DNA of 64,000 nucleotides, from the NCBI GenBank assembly GCA_001557505.1, contig LSAX01000005.1:62001-126000 (forward strand), read 5' to 3'. The notes below the pieces were generated by a model. The model was not told the origin of the DNA, did no database searches, and saw only the letters and a list, made by a program, of their open reading frames with translations. This document shows, in pieces, positions 33,380-42,975 of this stretch. The stretch comes from Reticulascus tulasneorum (taxonomy: Eukaryota > Ascomycota > Sordariomycetes > Glomerellales > Reticulascaceae). The translations under genes and the position numbers were made by a program. Position 1 is the stretch's first letter. Each line of letters starts with the position of its first letter.

Positions 33380-34394
33380 TCGTTGTTGATTTGTATCAAG
33401 GGACACCGTTCTCGAGGTCTATCTATGTTGATTATTCGTACGGCTTTATTCTCAGAGTCTGAACCGGAGAGTTGATCCGCTTCCAAACCATTGTGACGGC
33501 CTTAGCCCTGATTTGGTGTAGTCAAATGATATTCGACTGATCCGAGGCCCATCACGATCGAGCATATCATGACCATCCCTCGAGCCTGGGCCGAATATGA
33601 CGGAGAATGGTTTCGAGGCTGCCATTAACAACATCAAATTAATATGAAGTTTGCCTCTTCTAACCCAGCCATCTGAACAACGTCGCCATATTCAGCAATA
33701 TCGACAAGTCGGTGATCTTGCTATCTCTTGATTTTCCCATGCTGGTTCCTAGAAGCCTGTCGCTGTTGTATTATGCTGTCATTAGGCTCTGAATCGGTAA
33801 TGCTCAAAAGCTTGGAGTGTGAGTTAATTATCTTCATTGGCTTTGCATCAGCTATAAAGCTAGTTGACATATTGATCGCGAGTGGAGTTTTGGAGTGCAT
33901 TGCTACTACGGTTTTGTCCTGGGTCCCGAGATTGGTGAATGATATTTATACACATTGAAAGATTATGTCAACTTGATGATAAATAATCTGCGTGGGACAA
34001 TGGCTTCTCCCCATTCAATAGCGTATACCTATGTGGCTGTTTTGTTTGCATATATACTCCGGGAGTTTTCGTAGTTTTGCCTCTTGCAGGCAAGGGGATC
34101 GGAGCTCGGGAAGTGTAGCTTGAGATAGATGAGGTTACAGATTTACTTGACAATCGCTTTCCGATTGCCGTCGTCATCGGTGCAGGATTTGATCGAAAAC
34201 AATATAGGAATGTTTGATACCTCAGGCCGGAATGATGCATACGCATAAACCCCAGTCGGCCGGGATGATGCGGCAAGGGCACTCACGATTTCATTGGCCA
34301 CAACCCCGCCCGGCCGAAGTAAAAGTCAAAGTTCGAGACCAGCCGCTCTCCGATCCGATAGTCTCATCTTGGTCATCACCAACTCTAAACTACC
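33380..34394. other. intergenic, no gene recognised
   Basis: AT-rich spacer. Open frames at 33728-33958 (+) and 33968-34282 (-) lack recognisable features. Confidence 0.5.
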
Positions 34395-35192
34395 ATGGCG
34401 TGCTTCCGGTCAACGTTCGCACTATTTACTATTCTCTTGCTGTTCCTGAGCATGGCGCTAGTTCACATGAGTCTCGGCCTTTCCGATCCTACGCCGTCAA
34501 CAAAACTCAAAGCGAAGTTTCCGCCTGGCATCCCCAACAAGTTTGACCCAGATGGAAATGTCCAGCCTTTTCCCGGAAACAGCATCATCTGTCATCTCCC
34601 GAACTCAACGGAGCTCTATGTTTCCCTGCTTATTCTATACAACCAACTTAAGAAGGATCGCCTCTCTCATCTATATGTGCTGCTTCCGCCATCCAGCTGG
34701 CACATGACCGTATTTGATGGCGTGGTTGATAAAAATCGCAAGCCAGGCAACTGGCCCAGCAATCTGGCCACGAACGCCACTCTTGAGCAATGCACCGCCA
34801 AGTTTGCAAGGCAACTTTCGACTTTCGATCTGCAAACTGAACTACCCTACCATATCTCTATTAACGGCCTCAGTCCGTTTGGGCTCGGTTTCAGCCTCGA
34901 ACCACGTGCAGCAGATAGCAAAGCGTTGAGGAATTTGCGGGATCGTCTAGCTGAAGTTCTCCACCTCCGCCGTGCGAAGCATGAACAATACCGCTTCCAC
35001 CTGACCTTGGCCTATCTTCTAAGGTATCTGACCCCCGAACAGAAAGAGGAAATCGACAGTATCTTCATGGGCCATCTCAGCAGTATGCCCAAGAATGTTG
35101 AGCTAGGGGCGCCCCAGTTTTGCGCCTTCGACGATATGTTTTCTTTCGAGCCACTTTTATCCCTTGAGAACAAGGTTGATGAGCACTTGTGA
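34395..35192 (+). CDS. DUF1868 / 2H phosphoesterase-like protein with N-terminal anchor
   Basis: Single-exon protein of 265 aa. An N-terminal hydrophobic segment (ALFTILLLFLSMALVHMSL) is a signal peptide or type II anchor. The rest carries the DUF1868 pattern: FDPDGNVQPFPGNSIICHLP, then the two H-x-T motifs of the 2H fold, HMT at residue 103 (SSWHMTVFDGV) and HLT at residue 202 (YRFHLTLAYLLRYL). 2H enzymes cleave cyclic or 2',5'-linked phosphodiesters; substrates of the DUF1868 branch are not established. Both catalytic histidines are present and the frame is intact. Confidence 0.85.
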   Translation: MACFRSTFALFTILLLFLSMALVHMSLGLSDPTPSTKLKAKFPPGIPNKFDPDGNVQPFPGNSIICHLPNSTELYVSLLILYNQLKKDRLSHLYVLLPPSSWHMTVFDGVVDKNRKPGNWPSNLATNATLEQCTAKFARQLSTFDLQTELPYHISINGLSPFGLGFSLEPRAADSKALRNLRDRLAEVLHLRRAKHEQYRFHLTLAYLLRYLTPEQKEEIDSIFMGHLSSMPKNVELGAPQFCAFDDMFSFEPLLSLENKVDEHL

Positions 35193-35261
35193 CGGTACCA
35201 GAGAGTTGTGGATACCTAGGCAGCGCCGAGACACTACCGAGCCACACCGAGACCGGTGTAG

Positions 35262-35930
35262 ATGAAGTATACGGAGACATTATTGTTGGAACCTCGCGTT
35301 CAATGTATGAGTGCTGGGATCCTCGGTTCCTTGAAGCCATATTCAGCTTTGGCAACTAGGCTCTTCGCAACACCTTCATTCTCGGCATGTTACTTTCCAT
35401 CCTACGTCCCCATCATTTGCCGGGTGGTTTATGATATCGAACCAGATCTACTAGAGACGGGTGTCACATTAATCGGGCCCATCATTGAGGCTTGAGTAGA
35501 CCGGATGCAGCGTAAGGCCGCGGTGAAGTGGAACTTGGCAACTGGACCCCTCCCGAAGCCCTCATCACTTGGATCATTGCCTTGATCTTGGACGAGCATC
35601 CCGAAGACCCCTTGGATCTAATTATGATCTCGAAGAATATACTGCCCGTTGAGATTGCATCTTTTGATACTGCGGTTATCACAGGAGCTTTGCGGTGTCT
35701 GGACTTGGTCAAGTCGCCATCAGCCATTGATATTCTCGTTGATGAGTTGCGTGCCCATCAACCCGCGCTCGGCGAGCGTTGGTCCAAGGAGATACTGCTG
35801 AAGCTCCACCAACTCGATTCCTCTGTCTGAGAGTCGCAGCGTCTCGGAAACTCCCATATCTTCGTAAATATCCGGCCAATAACGGCAATTGAGGTCTCAT
35901 TAGATGACCCTACGTCTGATCAGGGCTAAT
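35262..35930 (+). pseudogene. cytochrome P450 fragment with nonsense codons
   Basis: Remnant of the central part of a fungal P450. Recognisable pieces are an ETGVTLIGPII-like helix, NWTPPEALITWIIAL, the I-helix region IASFDTAVITGALRCLDL, and the J/K segment WSKEILLKLHQLDSSV followed after a stop by ESQRLGNSHIF, the ExxR-containing K-helix region. Two TGA codons (35493-35495 and 35828-35830) fall where Arg is expected (EA-R-VDRM and SV-R-ESQR), consistent with CGA-to-TGA changes. The N-terminal anchor and the heme-binding Cys loop are absent, so the gene is also truncated at both ends. Confidence 0.65.
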
Positions 35931-36713
35931 CACTTTATCGTGTAGCCGTAGCCCTCCTATGAGACGCGTAGTAACTCGATTCTTACGTAAGAGAGTAAGA
36001 TATTGATGTGCCTTACTGACAGGTGTAGTGTGTGGTTTTAGTGTAGAACCCGATTACCCCACCCCGTTTCAGGAGAGACCCAGGTAGGGTCGTTGGGACG
36101 AGACACCCCTCCCTTCGAAGACGAGACCTTCAAGGATAGTGCGCTCATTGTCGAAGTTCTCTCATCCGCTCCGGGCGCCTGTCCGGGCCTGTCGGAAAAG
36201 AGCTAGTTTGAGTTAGTACATTGGGAAAAAGGGCTGCTTTGGACGCTGTCTGACAGAAAGCTACAAACCCAATCTCCCGCAGCCGCCGTTCTGACAACTT
36301 ATAACCTATAAAGCACCATGGCGCCAATGAAGGCGTGTTTGGATTGCATGCTTCACGTGAGGGGATGCATCATGTCATAGCCCGACGATTCCAACCAGCA
36401 TGACGGATATTCCACATCGGAACGGTCCTGGTCTAGCCGTTTTGGGGCGCATCTAAGCCGCAGCAATCTGCGCGGTTTTCGGTGCCATCCCTTGCTCACC
36501 CCCGTATCCGCATGTCTCCACCAAACCGGGGCTCCAAATATTGACAGGAAGTCGTATTCAGCCGACCGATTCTCGCCGAAAACCCTCGGTGTGCCGAAAA
36601 TCCCGTTATATAGGGCCGGCGAAACTCGCTTGGCGAGGCGCGGCGACGATGGACAGCCGAACCGCGAGAAGCGTCTTGGTGACTGACATTGCTGACCTCG
36701 GTGTTGATCTTAC
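35931..36713. other. intergenic, possible 5' exon of the HET gene
   Basis: Mostly unassigned. An ATG at 36649 opens a 36-codon frame that might be a first exon of the HET gene if an intron removes about 36700-36775, but no junction could be fixed by phase. Confidence 0.4.
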
Positions 36714-38936
36714 TTGCGAGCCCATATCTCCCAGAGCCGACTCGGTTTATCGAGATTAGGCGACCGTAGCAGCAGCCAAGTAAGCGGCACCTCGGCCTCG
36801 CAGCCAGTCCCTTGGACGTTTCCGCCAGCTTTTTACAAACCGCTTGTGGAGGACGAAATTCGGCTGCTGTTTGTGCCGGCCTGCCGCTCGGAAGAGACCC
36901 TCAGCTTAGAGCTCGTAACCGTGCCTATCGCCATCACCTCCGAGCCAGGATATCGATATTCCGCTCTCTCTTACGTGTGGGGAACCAGCTCCTCGACTAA
37001 GAACGCCACAGTCGATGGCCAGGTCGTGCAGATGACGGATAATCTGTTTTTGGTGCTGAGAGAGATATCCTCGTCATTGCAAACTCACCCACGGACCTTC
37101 TTTGCGGCTCGTCGCTTGCAGCCCGGGATAGATGTGCACAGGGAGCTGTTTGGACAACTTAGGCAAGAACCGCGTGCATCGCTGTCGCTGGACGGCAATG
37201 GTGATGAGCTCGAAACTACCGCGGGAAGCTATTTCTGGGTAGACGCTCTTTGCATCAATCAGGCCGACATCGCTGAGCGGAACCAACAAGTCAGCATCAT
37301 GGGCAAAATCTACTCCAACGCGGCTCGGGTCGTCGCCTGGCTGGGAGTCGATGATGGGGCCGTAGAGGGCATCAAAGCCATACAGACACTAGGTCAGCAC
37401 CTCCTTGACCACCCAGATGATATGCTAGGTGCCGCCTGGCTGCCCAACTATCCACACACATGCAAATTAGACTATACAACACCAGGAGGCATGGAAGATC
37501 TAGAGCTACCCGGCAGCCGCTTCTGGGACTCGGTTGGCAGATTTGACGCGCTTGTCTACTGGATGCGGATGTGGATTATTCAAGAGATCCAGCTGGCGCA
37601 GGACCTGTGGTTCCTGGCCCCGAGCGTGGCCTTGCGGGAAGCGGCTCTGTGGGCCTACGATGACTGGCGCGATAATCTCAGCAGAGGAGGAGACGTCCCA
37701 GCAGCGCCAGATCGCATCCACCCTCATATATGGCATCGACTCACATCGGGCATGCTCAGTTACGATCGCACAAACGCACTAAAGATGTTACGGGAACTTC
37801 GAAACTCACGCGACTGGGGTGGCGTCCATCCAGTTCTAAAGTTTTGCGACTCCCAATGCTCAAACCCGAGAGACAAGATATACGGGCTGTTGGGCATCAT
37901 CGGTGAAGATGATGCTATTTCCGCCCCGGATTACACTCTTTCTGTCCGAGAAATCTATGTCGATTTCTTCAAGTCGTACGTGGAGCGCTCAGGGTGTTTT
38001 AACCCCTTTCTTGGGCGCGCAGGAATAGGCTGCTTCAAGATCCCGCGACATAACCCTGTCGAGCTTCCCTCCTGGGTACCCGACCTACACCAACTTTCAG
38101 GCCTACAGCCCGATGACGATCATTCTGGAAGATCTCTCTTCATGAGGCCTCTCAAAGACGGTGCTGGAGGGGGAAGCGACGCAAAAGCCCTTGTCCGAGG
38201 TGATTCGCTCGTCGCCGACGGTGCGTTCGTCGATATCGTTGAGTTCACATTCCCCAATACGGGGCTCCAGTTCACTGAGCGCATTCTCGCGACTCTTCCT
38301 CCGCATACAGAGGCAGTTTTGGGAATGCCTCGCCTCCAGGCGCTCTGCAAGCTCACCATCTTCCATGCAACTTTTGCCCTTGGCCCGGAGGATGCCCTCA
38401 GCCCCGAAAGCTTCTACGAGCATGCACCGTCCTTTCTGCACACCATCGTGCGATGTACCTCCCAGTACGTACTCACTCGCGAGATCTGGCTGAGCGTTGG
38501 GCCCACCATTCTGTTCAGTAAGACCGGCATCCGTCCAAACCCTCCGTACTTTCAACAGGACTTGCAAGAGAAGCTGCTGGGAAGCTTGCCCATGCCCGAC
38601 CGATGGAAGGGCCGCAATGCAACGCAGCTGATATATGACGAAGTCATGCAGCGCACGGCCAAGCGGAGCATATCTATGTTTGCCATATGCGCAACCCATT
38701 ACCTTGAGGATGGCTTCCGTATGTTTCACACGAGGCAAGGGTACCTTGGTCTGGGCCCATGGGGCGCGCAGAATGGAGATCGTCTTGCTGTGATCGTCGG
38801 GTTTGTGTTTCCCATCATTCTGAGGCCTTCTGGTTCTGAGGGGAAGTGGACGCTTGTAGGCGCCGGTGGAGTCGGAGGAATAATGAATGGGGAGGCGCTC
38901 GCGGACAATGTCACAGAACAGATTGAAATCTGTTGA
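36714..38936 (+). CDS. HET-domain (heterokaryon incompatibility) protein
   Basis: Frame of about 740 codons. The HET domain (PF06985) is complete: EIRLLFVPAC, YSALSYVWG (about residue 82), FWVDALCINQADIAERNQQV (about 174-193), IYSNAARVVAWLG, WMRMWIIQEI and NPRDKIYGLLGI. A ~330-residue C-terminal region with PSWVPDL and a Gly-rich tail follows, as in typical long HET proteins. Such proteins trigger or modulate cell death after non-self fusion. The frame's nominal first codon is TTG, and no in-frame ATG precedes the domain, so the true start is probably in an upstream exon (candidate ATG at 36649). No internal stop. Confidence 0.85.
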   Translation: MRAHISQSRLGLSRLGDRSSSQVSGTSASQPVPWTFPPAFYKPLVEDEIRLLFVPACRSEETLSLELVTVPIAITSEPGYRYSALSYVWGTSSSTKNATVDGQVVQMTDNLFLVLREISSSLQTHPRTFFAARRLQPGIDVHRELFGQLRQEPRASLSLDGNGDELETTAGSYFWVDALCINQADIAERNQQVSIMGKIYSNAARVVAWLGVDDGAVEGIKAIQTLGQHLLDHPDDMLGAAWLPNYPHTCKLDYTTPGGMEDLELPGSRFWDSVGRFDALVYWMRMWIIQEIQLAQDLWFLAPSVALREAALWAYDDWRDNLSRGGDVPAAPDRIHPHIWHRLTSGMLSYDRTNALKMLRELRNSRDWGGVHPVLKFCDSQCSNPRDKIYGLLGIIGEDDAISAPDYTLSVREIYVDFFKSYVERSGCFNPFLGRAGIGCFKIPRHNPVELPSWVPDLHQLSGLQPDDDHSGRSLFMRPLKDGAGGGSDAKALVRGDSLVADGAFVDIVEFTFPNTGLQFTERILATLPPHTEAVLGMPRLQALCKLTIFHATFALGPEDALSPESFYEHAPSFLHTIVRCTSQYVLTREIWLSVGPTILFSKTGIRPNPPYFQQDLQEKLLGSLPMPDRWKGRNATQLIYDEVMQRTAKRSISMFAICATHYLEDGFRMFHTRQGYLGLGPWGAQNGDRLAVIVGFVFPIILRPSGSEGKWTLVGAGGVGGIMNGEALADNVTEQIEIC

Positions 38937-39802
38937 TTTCGCATGGTCGGTTGCTCGTTACAAGGCCACCGTAGCTCAGGTTAAAGCAGATGAGCCGCTG
39001 AACGATGCTAGGTGCAAAAGCACTTTGGAGTCTTGGTGAAATCTAGCCATTTTTGAGAGCCAGCTCGCCTGGTGACTGTCTAATTCAACCGAGTATAATG
39101 TCCCATGCCCTCGCACAGGTACAACTTTGGGGCACTACAGGCCATATGTCCTGCTGAATAGCACTGGCATACTATGTCTTTGTTGGTGTGTGAGTGTTGG
39201 TACGTCCTACCAGTCGGCAACAGCTGTGATATGCCTTCTTTCTTTCGTCGCCCGTGGGCGGCTGGCATCGCCGGCGTATCATCGGCTAATCTCGGCTGTA
39301 CTGGAAGCGTGGTATGTGTTCGAAGGTCTCCGTGGCGCTGGTGAGATTGGCACACTGAGGTCCAATCCCGAGATAGTGGGCCACTCCCCTGAAGCCCCTG
39401 GGAAGAGGTACCATCATGGCACTCGCATACTTGGGTTTGACTTGTTTTCTGTACCGTGAAGTGCTATAATTTAGTTGTGTTAGGCGATACTAGTACTAGT
39501 CTACTACTAGGGACCTCTAAGGCTAATTTTAATCCGCGTTTTGGGGTTTGAACGAGGTACATACATCCCCCACCAAAGAGCGAAAGTCACTCGCCGGGAT
39601 CGACAACATCACCAAAAGGTGCCCACTAGTTATAGGGAGGGCCAAACAGCGACCAAAGAGGCTCTAACGAAATGCTCATTGTTGCTATCGAGTATGCCGA
39701 CTCTTGTTTCCTCCACTCGGCATCTACTTCAGATCCATCTCTTCTAGGGTCTTCGCGCTATCTATCGTACAGTATGAAATCCACCAAGCAGCAGGAGACA
39801 TC
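38937..39802. other. intergenic between convergent HET and PDI genes
   Basis: Plus-strand frames at 39127-39459 and 39541-39747 show no family features. Presumably 3' flanks of both genes. Confidence 0.5.
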
Positions 39803-41641
39803 TTAAAGTTCATCGTGACCATAGTGCATCGGCGACTGGCCTTGCATAATCGATTGCATGTCCACAACCGGCTCCTCTGGCGTAGCAGCAGCAGCAGCAG
39901 CGTCGATCTCGAGTCCGCTTGTGCTATGATCCTTCACAAACTGGATCAAGTCTTGGATGCTTCGGTTCCCCTCGTAGGCCACGGGGTTCTGTTTGTCATT
40001 CGCCTTGTACAGCTTTATAGCGGGGACGAACATGGGCTTGTCCTGGAGCTCGTTCTTCAACGCGTCGACAGCGGCGACTACAAGGTGGTCGCCGAGCTGC
40101 TGGTTCTTGTACAACATTCCGAGCTTGTCCCATGTGGGTGCCAGGGCCCGGCAGTACGGGCAATCCTCCCTAAAGAAGTTGATCAGTACATCCTTGGAGG
40201 GATCCATGACGATCTGGTCGAAGCTTTTGGCGACGACGACGGTCACGGAGCCATCCTGTGTGGCTGGCACCGGCTGTGACTTGGTTGTGGGGAGGAGCTT
40301 GCCGGTCACAAACTCGCCCAAGAGGCGGCCGATGTTGTCAGCCGTCAGGCGCGCCGCTGTTTCGTCGAGTGCGAACTTGTTTTTGGTACGCGGGTCGAAT
40401 ACTGCAAACGACGGAAAGCCGTTGTCTGAGACAGCGAGGAAGCTTGCTAATTCGATAAATTCGTCTGCATTAGCCACCGCAATTCTGATGCTCTGCGACT
40501 TTGCGATAGGCTTTAGTTTGGTTGCCCACTCCTTTAGCACGTCGTCTGATTTAACGAATAAGAATCCTGTTGGGGTGTTGGTTGTGTACATATTGAAGGT
40601 TTCGCCATTTAGCTCGCCCACGAGAGGTGCGTAGGCTGTCTTGGCAAATGTTTTGATGGCCTCGACCTCGAATGCTCCGCCGTGGACAATAGTGCCCTCT
40701 TCCCACGGCTCGTACAGAACAATGGCTGGGGTTTTCTCAACGCCTTTATACTTTACCACCTCAGGATCGGAAACAAGGCCGATGGGAAAGTCTTCGTGAA
40801 GCTTTTCGGCGGCCGCGGAAAACTCCTTTCTTGAGAGCTCGTCATTCTCATCGATGTAGCCGATGACAACGATCTCCGATTTCTCCTTCTTGAGAAATTC
40901 ATCCAGACCTTGCTTAGATGAGATATGCGTCACGACAGGCAAGAGCTGCTTCTCTACAAAATCCACAACGCTGCACTGAGTGTTAGGCCACAATATCACC
41001 TGCTTGGGCTGAGGAGAAGTGATAGGACGATATAACTTACGCCGATGACCTCCTCGGACCGGTGTATTCGTGATATAACTCGACACCCTGCTTGTAGATC
41101 TTCATGGTCGGAAATGATCTTATTCCGTTCTCGGCGCAGAGGGCCTGAAAAACGGTACAGTCAACTTTACCCAACTTGGCGTCCCATTTTGTTTCCGCAA
41201 TTTTACTGGCGGCATCATCAAATTTGGGAGAAAACCGCTGGCAGTGTCCACTGGGGCTACGTTAGCCGATCACCAGTGTAAAGGACCACGCAGGGCGTAG
41301 GACTCACCACCACGGCTAATGAAGGGGAATGGGGTTAGTATGCAATTGGCGAGCAAGGGTGCGTGAAGGTAGGGAGAAGAGAAGAGACTTGCCGCATAAA
41401 CTAGGGCACAGAGAAGCGTTAGAAACCCACTAGGACAGATTCATTTGATGGGTATCACTCATCACTCACAATCTACCATGACAACATCCGAGCTTTCGAC
41501 GAATGCCTGAAATGTGGAAGGGGTCAACTCTTCGGCACCCGTCGCGTCAGACGCGTTTGCCATGTCGTCCGAGGCCCATGCCAGTCCATTTGCGGCCAGG
41601 CCGACCAAAACCACTGCAAGCCGCCTTATTGAAGACCACAT
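39803..41641 (-). CDS. protein disulfide isomerase, ER-retained (HDEL)
   Basis: Thiol-disulfide oxidoreductase of the ER lumen, 521 aa. Five exons, in transcript order: 41641-41470, 41400-41393 (8 nt), 41315-41308 (8 nt), 41250-41041 and 40970-39803; total exactly 522 codons. Signal peptide MWSSIRRLAVVLVGLAANGL. The first thioredoxin active site is rebuilt only by splicing both 8-nt microexons: VD-F-Y-A-P-W-C-GHC. Intron 2 has a GC donor (GCG|GCAAGT). Domains a, b, b' and a' follow. The a' active site is CPYC (REDCPYCRALAPTW) rather than CGHC, and the C-terminus is GHDEL. Acidic/Ala-rich linker (DAAAAAATPEEP) before the tail. The non-CGHC second site suggests a specialised paralogue rather than the main PDI. 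Exons 1, 4 and 5 are firm; microexons rest on frame and family conservation. Confidence 0.85.
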
Positions 41642-42975
41642 CGTAGTGTAAAATGAGTGTAGTAGTCAGGAGTTGCCGGCTTCGATGATATCGTTGAACT
41701 TTACGAGGGTGAGCCGATGTCAGCTGGTACTGAGATGAGGAGCTGTGGAGTCGTCCACGTGGAGATCCCCCTTTTTCGGCCCCCACGGACCGGCATAGCC
41801 GCCTCCCCAAAAGATCCATCAGGTGACAGCCCTGTGCAAAGTTAGGTGAGCCCTTCTCTGTGGTTTAGATCGTCTAGATTAAGGTTTACAATAAAAGTAT
41901 GAATGCACGGGTAGGATGACAAAGCTATTATGTGGATGCACAATCCCACGTAGGTGTGTCTTCTCTCAATTCGTCTCTCGAAAGGAAAGAAATCTATTAC
42001 ATACGAAAACTTGGCATAATATACTACGTGTTCTGGCCACGTGATCGCCTTGATCCAGCATTCTGAACCTAATCTCGAAAGCAAATTCAATTTTCGGCTC
42101 ACAAGGCCCTGTTTCAATATCCCTTTATAGTATTTAATTATGAGCTCCTCAAATTAGTATGACCTTCATAGTATCAAAGCAAGGGAAGCTTCAATGGCAT
42201 CAAGGCCAGGTCTCTTGAATCACATTCGATTATTCCAAAGCACAGACCCAAGGCGGGCTAATAGCGTCGAGGCTCACCCAACTCATGCCATGACGAGCCG
42301 AAGAAGTTCCGTCTGCAGATCTCAGGACTTAGGCGGTCTATCATGTTAGGGCCTACACCCGCACCGGTCGATAAGACCTTGGGCGATGGCACCGTAACTC
42401 TCTTACCTTAGCCTGACGATTATCTTCTGGCATTTTTCAATTCACTCTCGATGAAATCAATTACGCCCTAGCATCTCACACGCAGATCAATCGACCGTGA
42501 GATAAATTGCAAGCCGAGGGCCTCTGGTGTTTCAGGCCATTTTGGTCTCGCTTGTGCTTCTGCATTCCAATGCAGTTACGCCAATTCCCTCACTCGACGA
42601 AAATGCACTCCTTTTGCCTCGTCCGACCGGCAAGCCAAGGCGCCATAGGAGAGTGTTGCTGGCCGCAGCCATGTCCCTCATCACTGCTACTCTGTTTATC
42701 TATGGACGATTGATTCAGTCTGACTGGAGGGACGCCAGGACAGGTAGAGGGCGGGATGATGTCACCTGGACTGATGTATGGAATGCAGTATAATCATCCA
42801 AAGCAGAGCAAAATGAGGATACTGACGGTTATTGGGTGCTACAGATAATACCAAGCAGGTCTTTAGAGTGGCATAGATGCTACGATGACCAAGTCGACTG
42901 CGCAAGATTGGATGTGAGCGAAATTCCACATCTAACAACTCGCAATGATCTAGGTTAACGAAGTGACAGGTACCT
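41642..42975. other. intergenic and unresolved 5' part of the cyclase relic
   Basis: A plus-strand frame at 42527-42793 contains one hydrophobic helix (VLLAAAMSLITATLFIYG) and a basic stretch, but could not be joined to the cyclase or assigned to a family; it may be a decayed membrane protein. The expected first ~100 residues of the cyclase are not recognisable here. Confidence 0.4.

Noticed and set aside
36492..36759. Short frames upstream of the HET domain as a confirmed first exon
   Set aside because: No splice pair gives a phase that joins them to the HET frame with confidence; left as a candidate only.
38103..38738. 211-codon minus-strand frame inside the HET gene
   Set aside because: Antisense shadow of the conserved HET-protein C-terminus.
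42527..42793. N-terminal exon of the oxidosqualene cyclase
   Set aside because: It has a transmembrane helix and none of the cyclase N-terminal motifs, and cannot be joined in phase to the 42976 segment.
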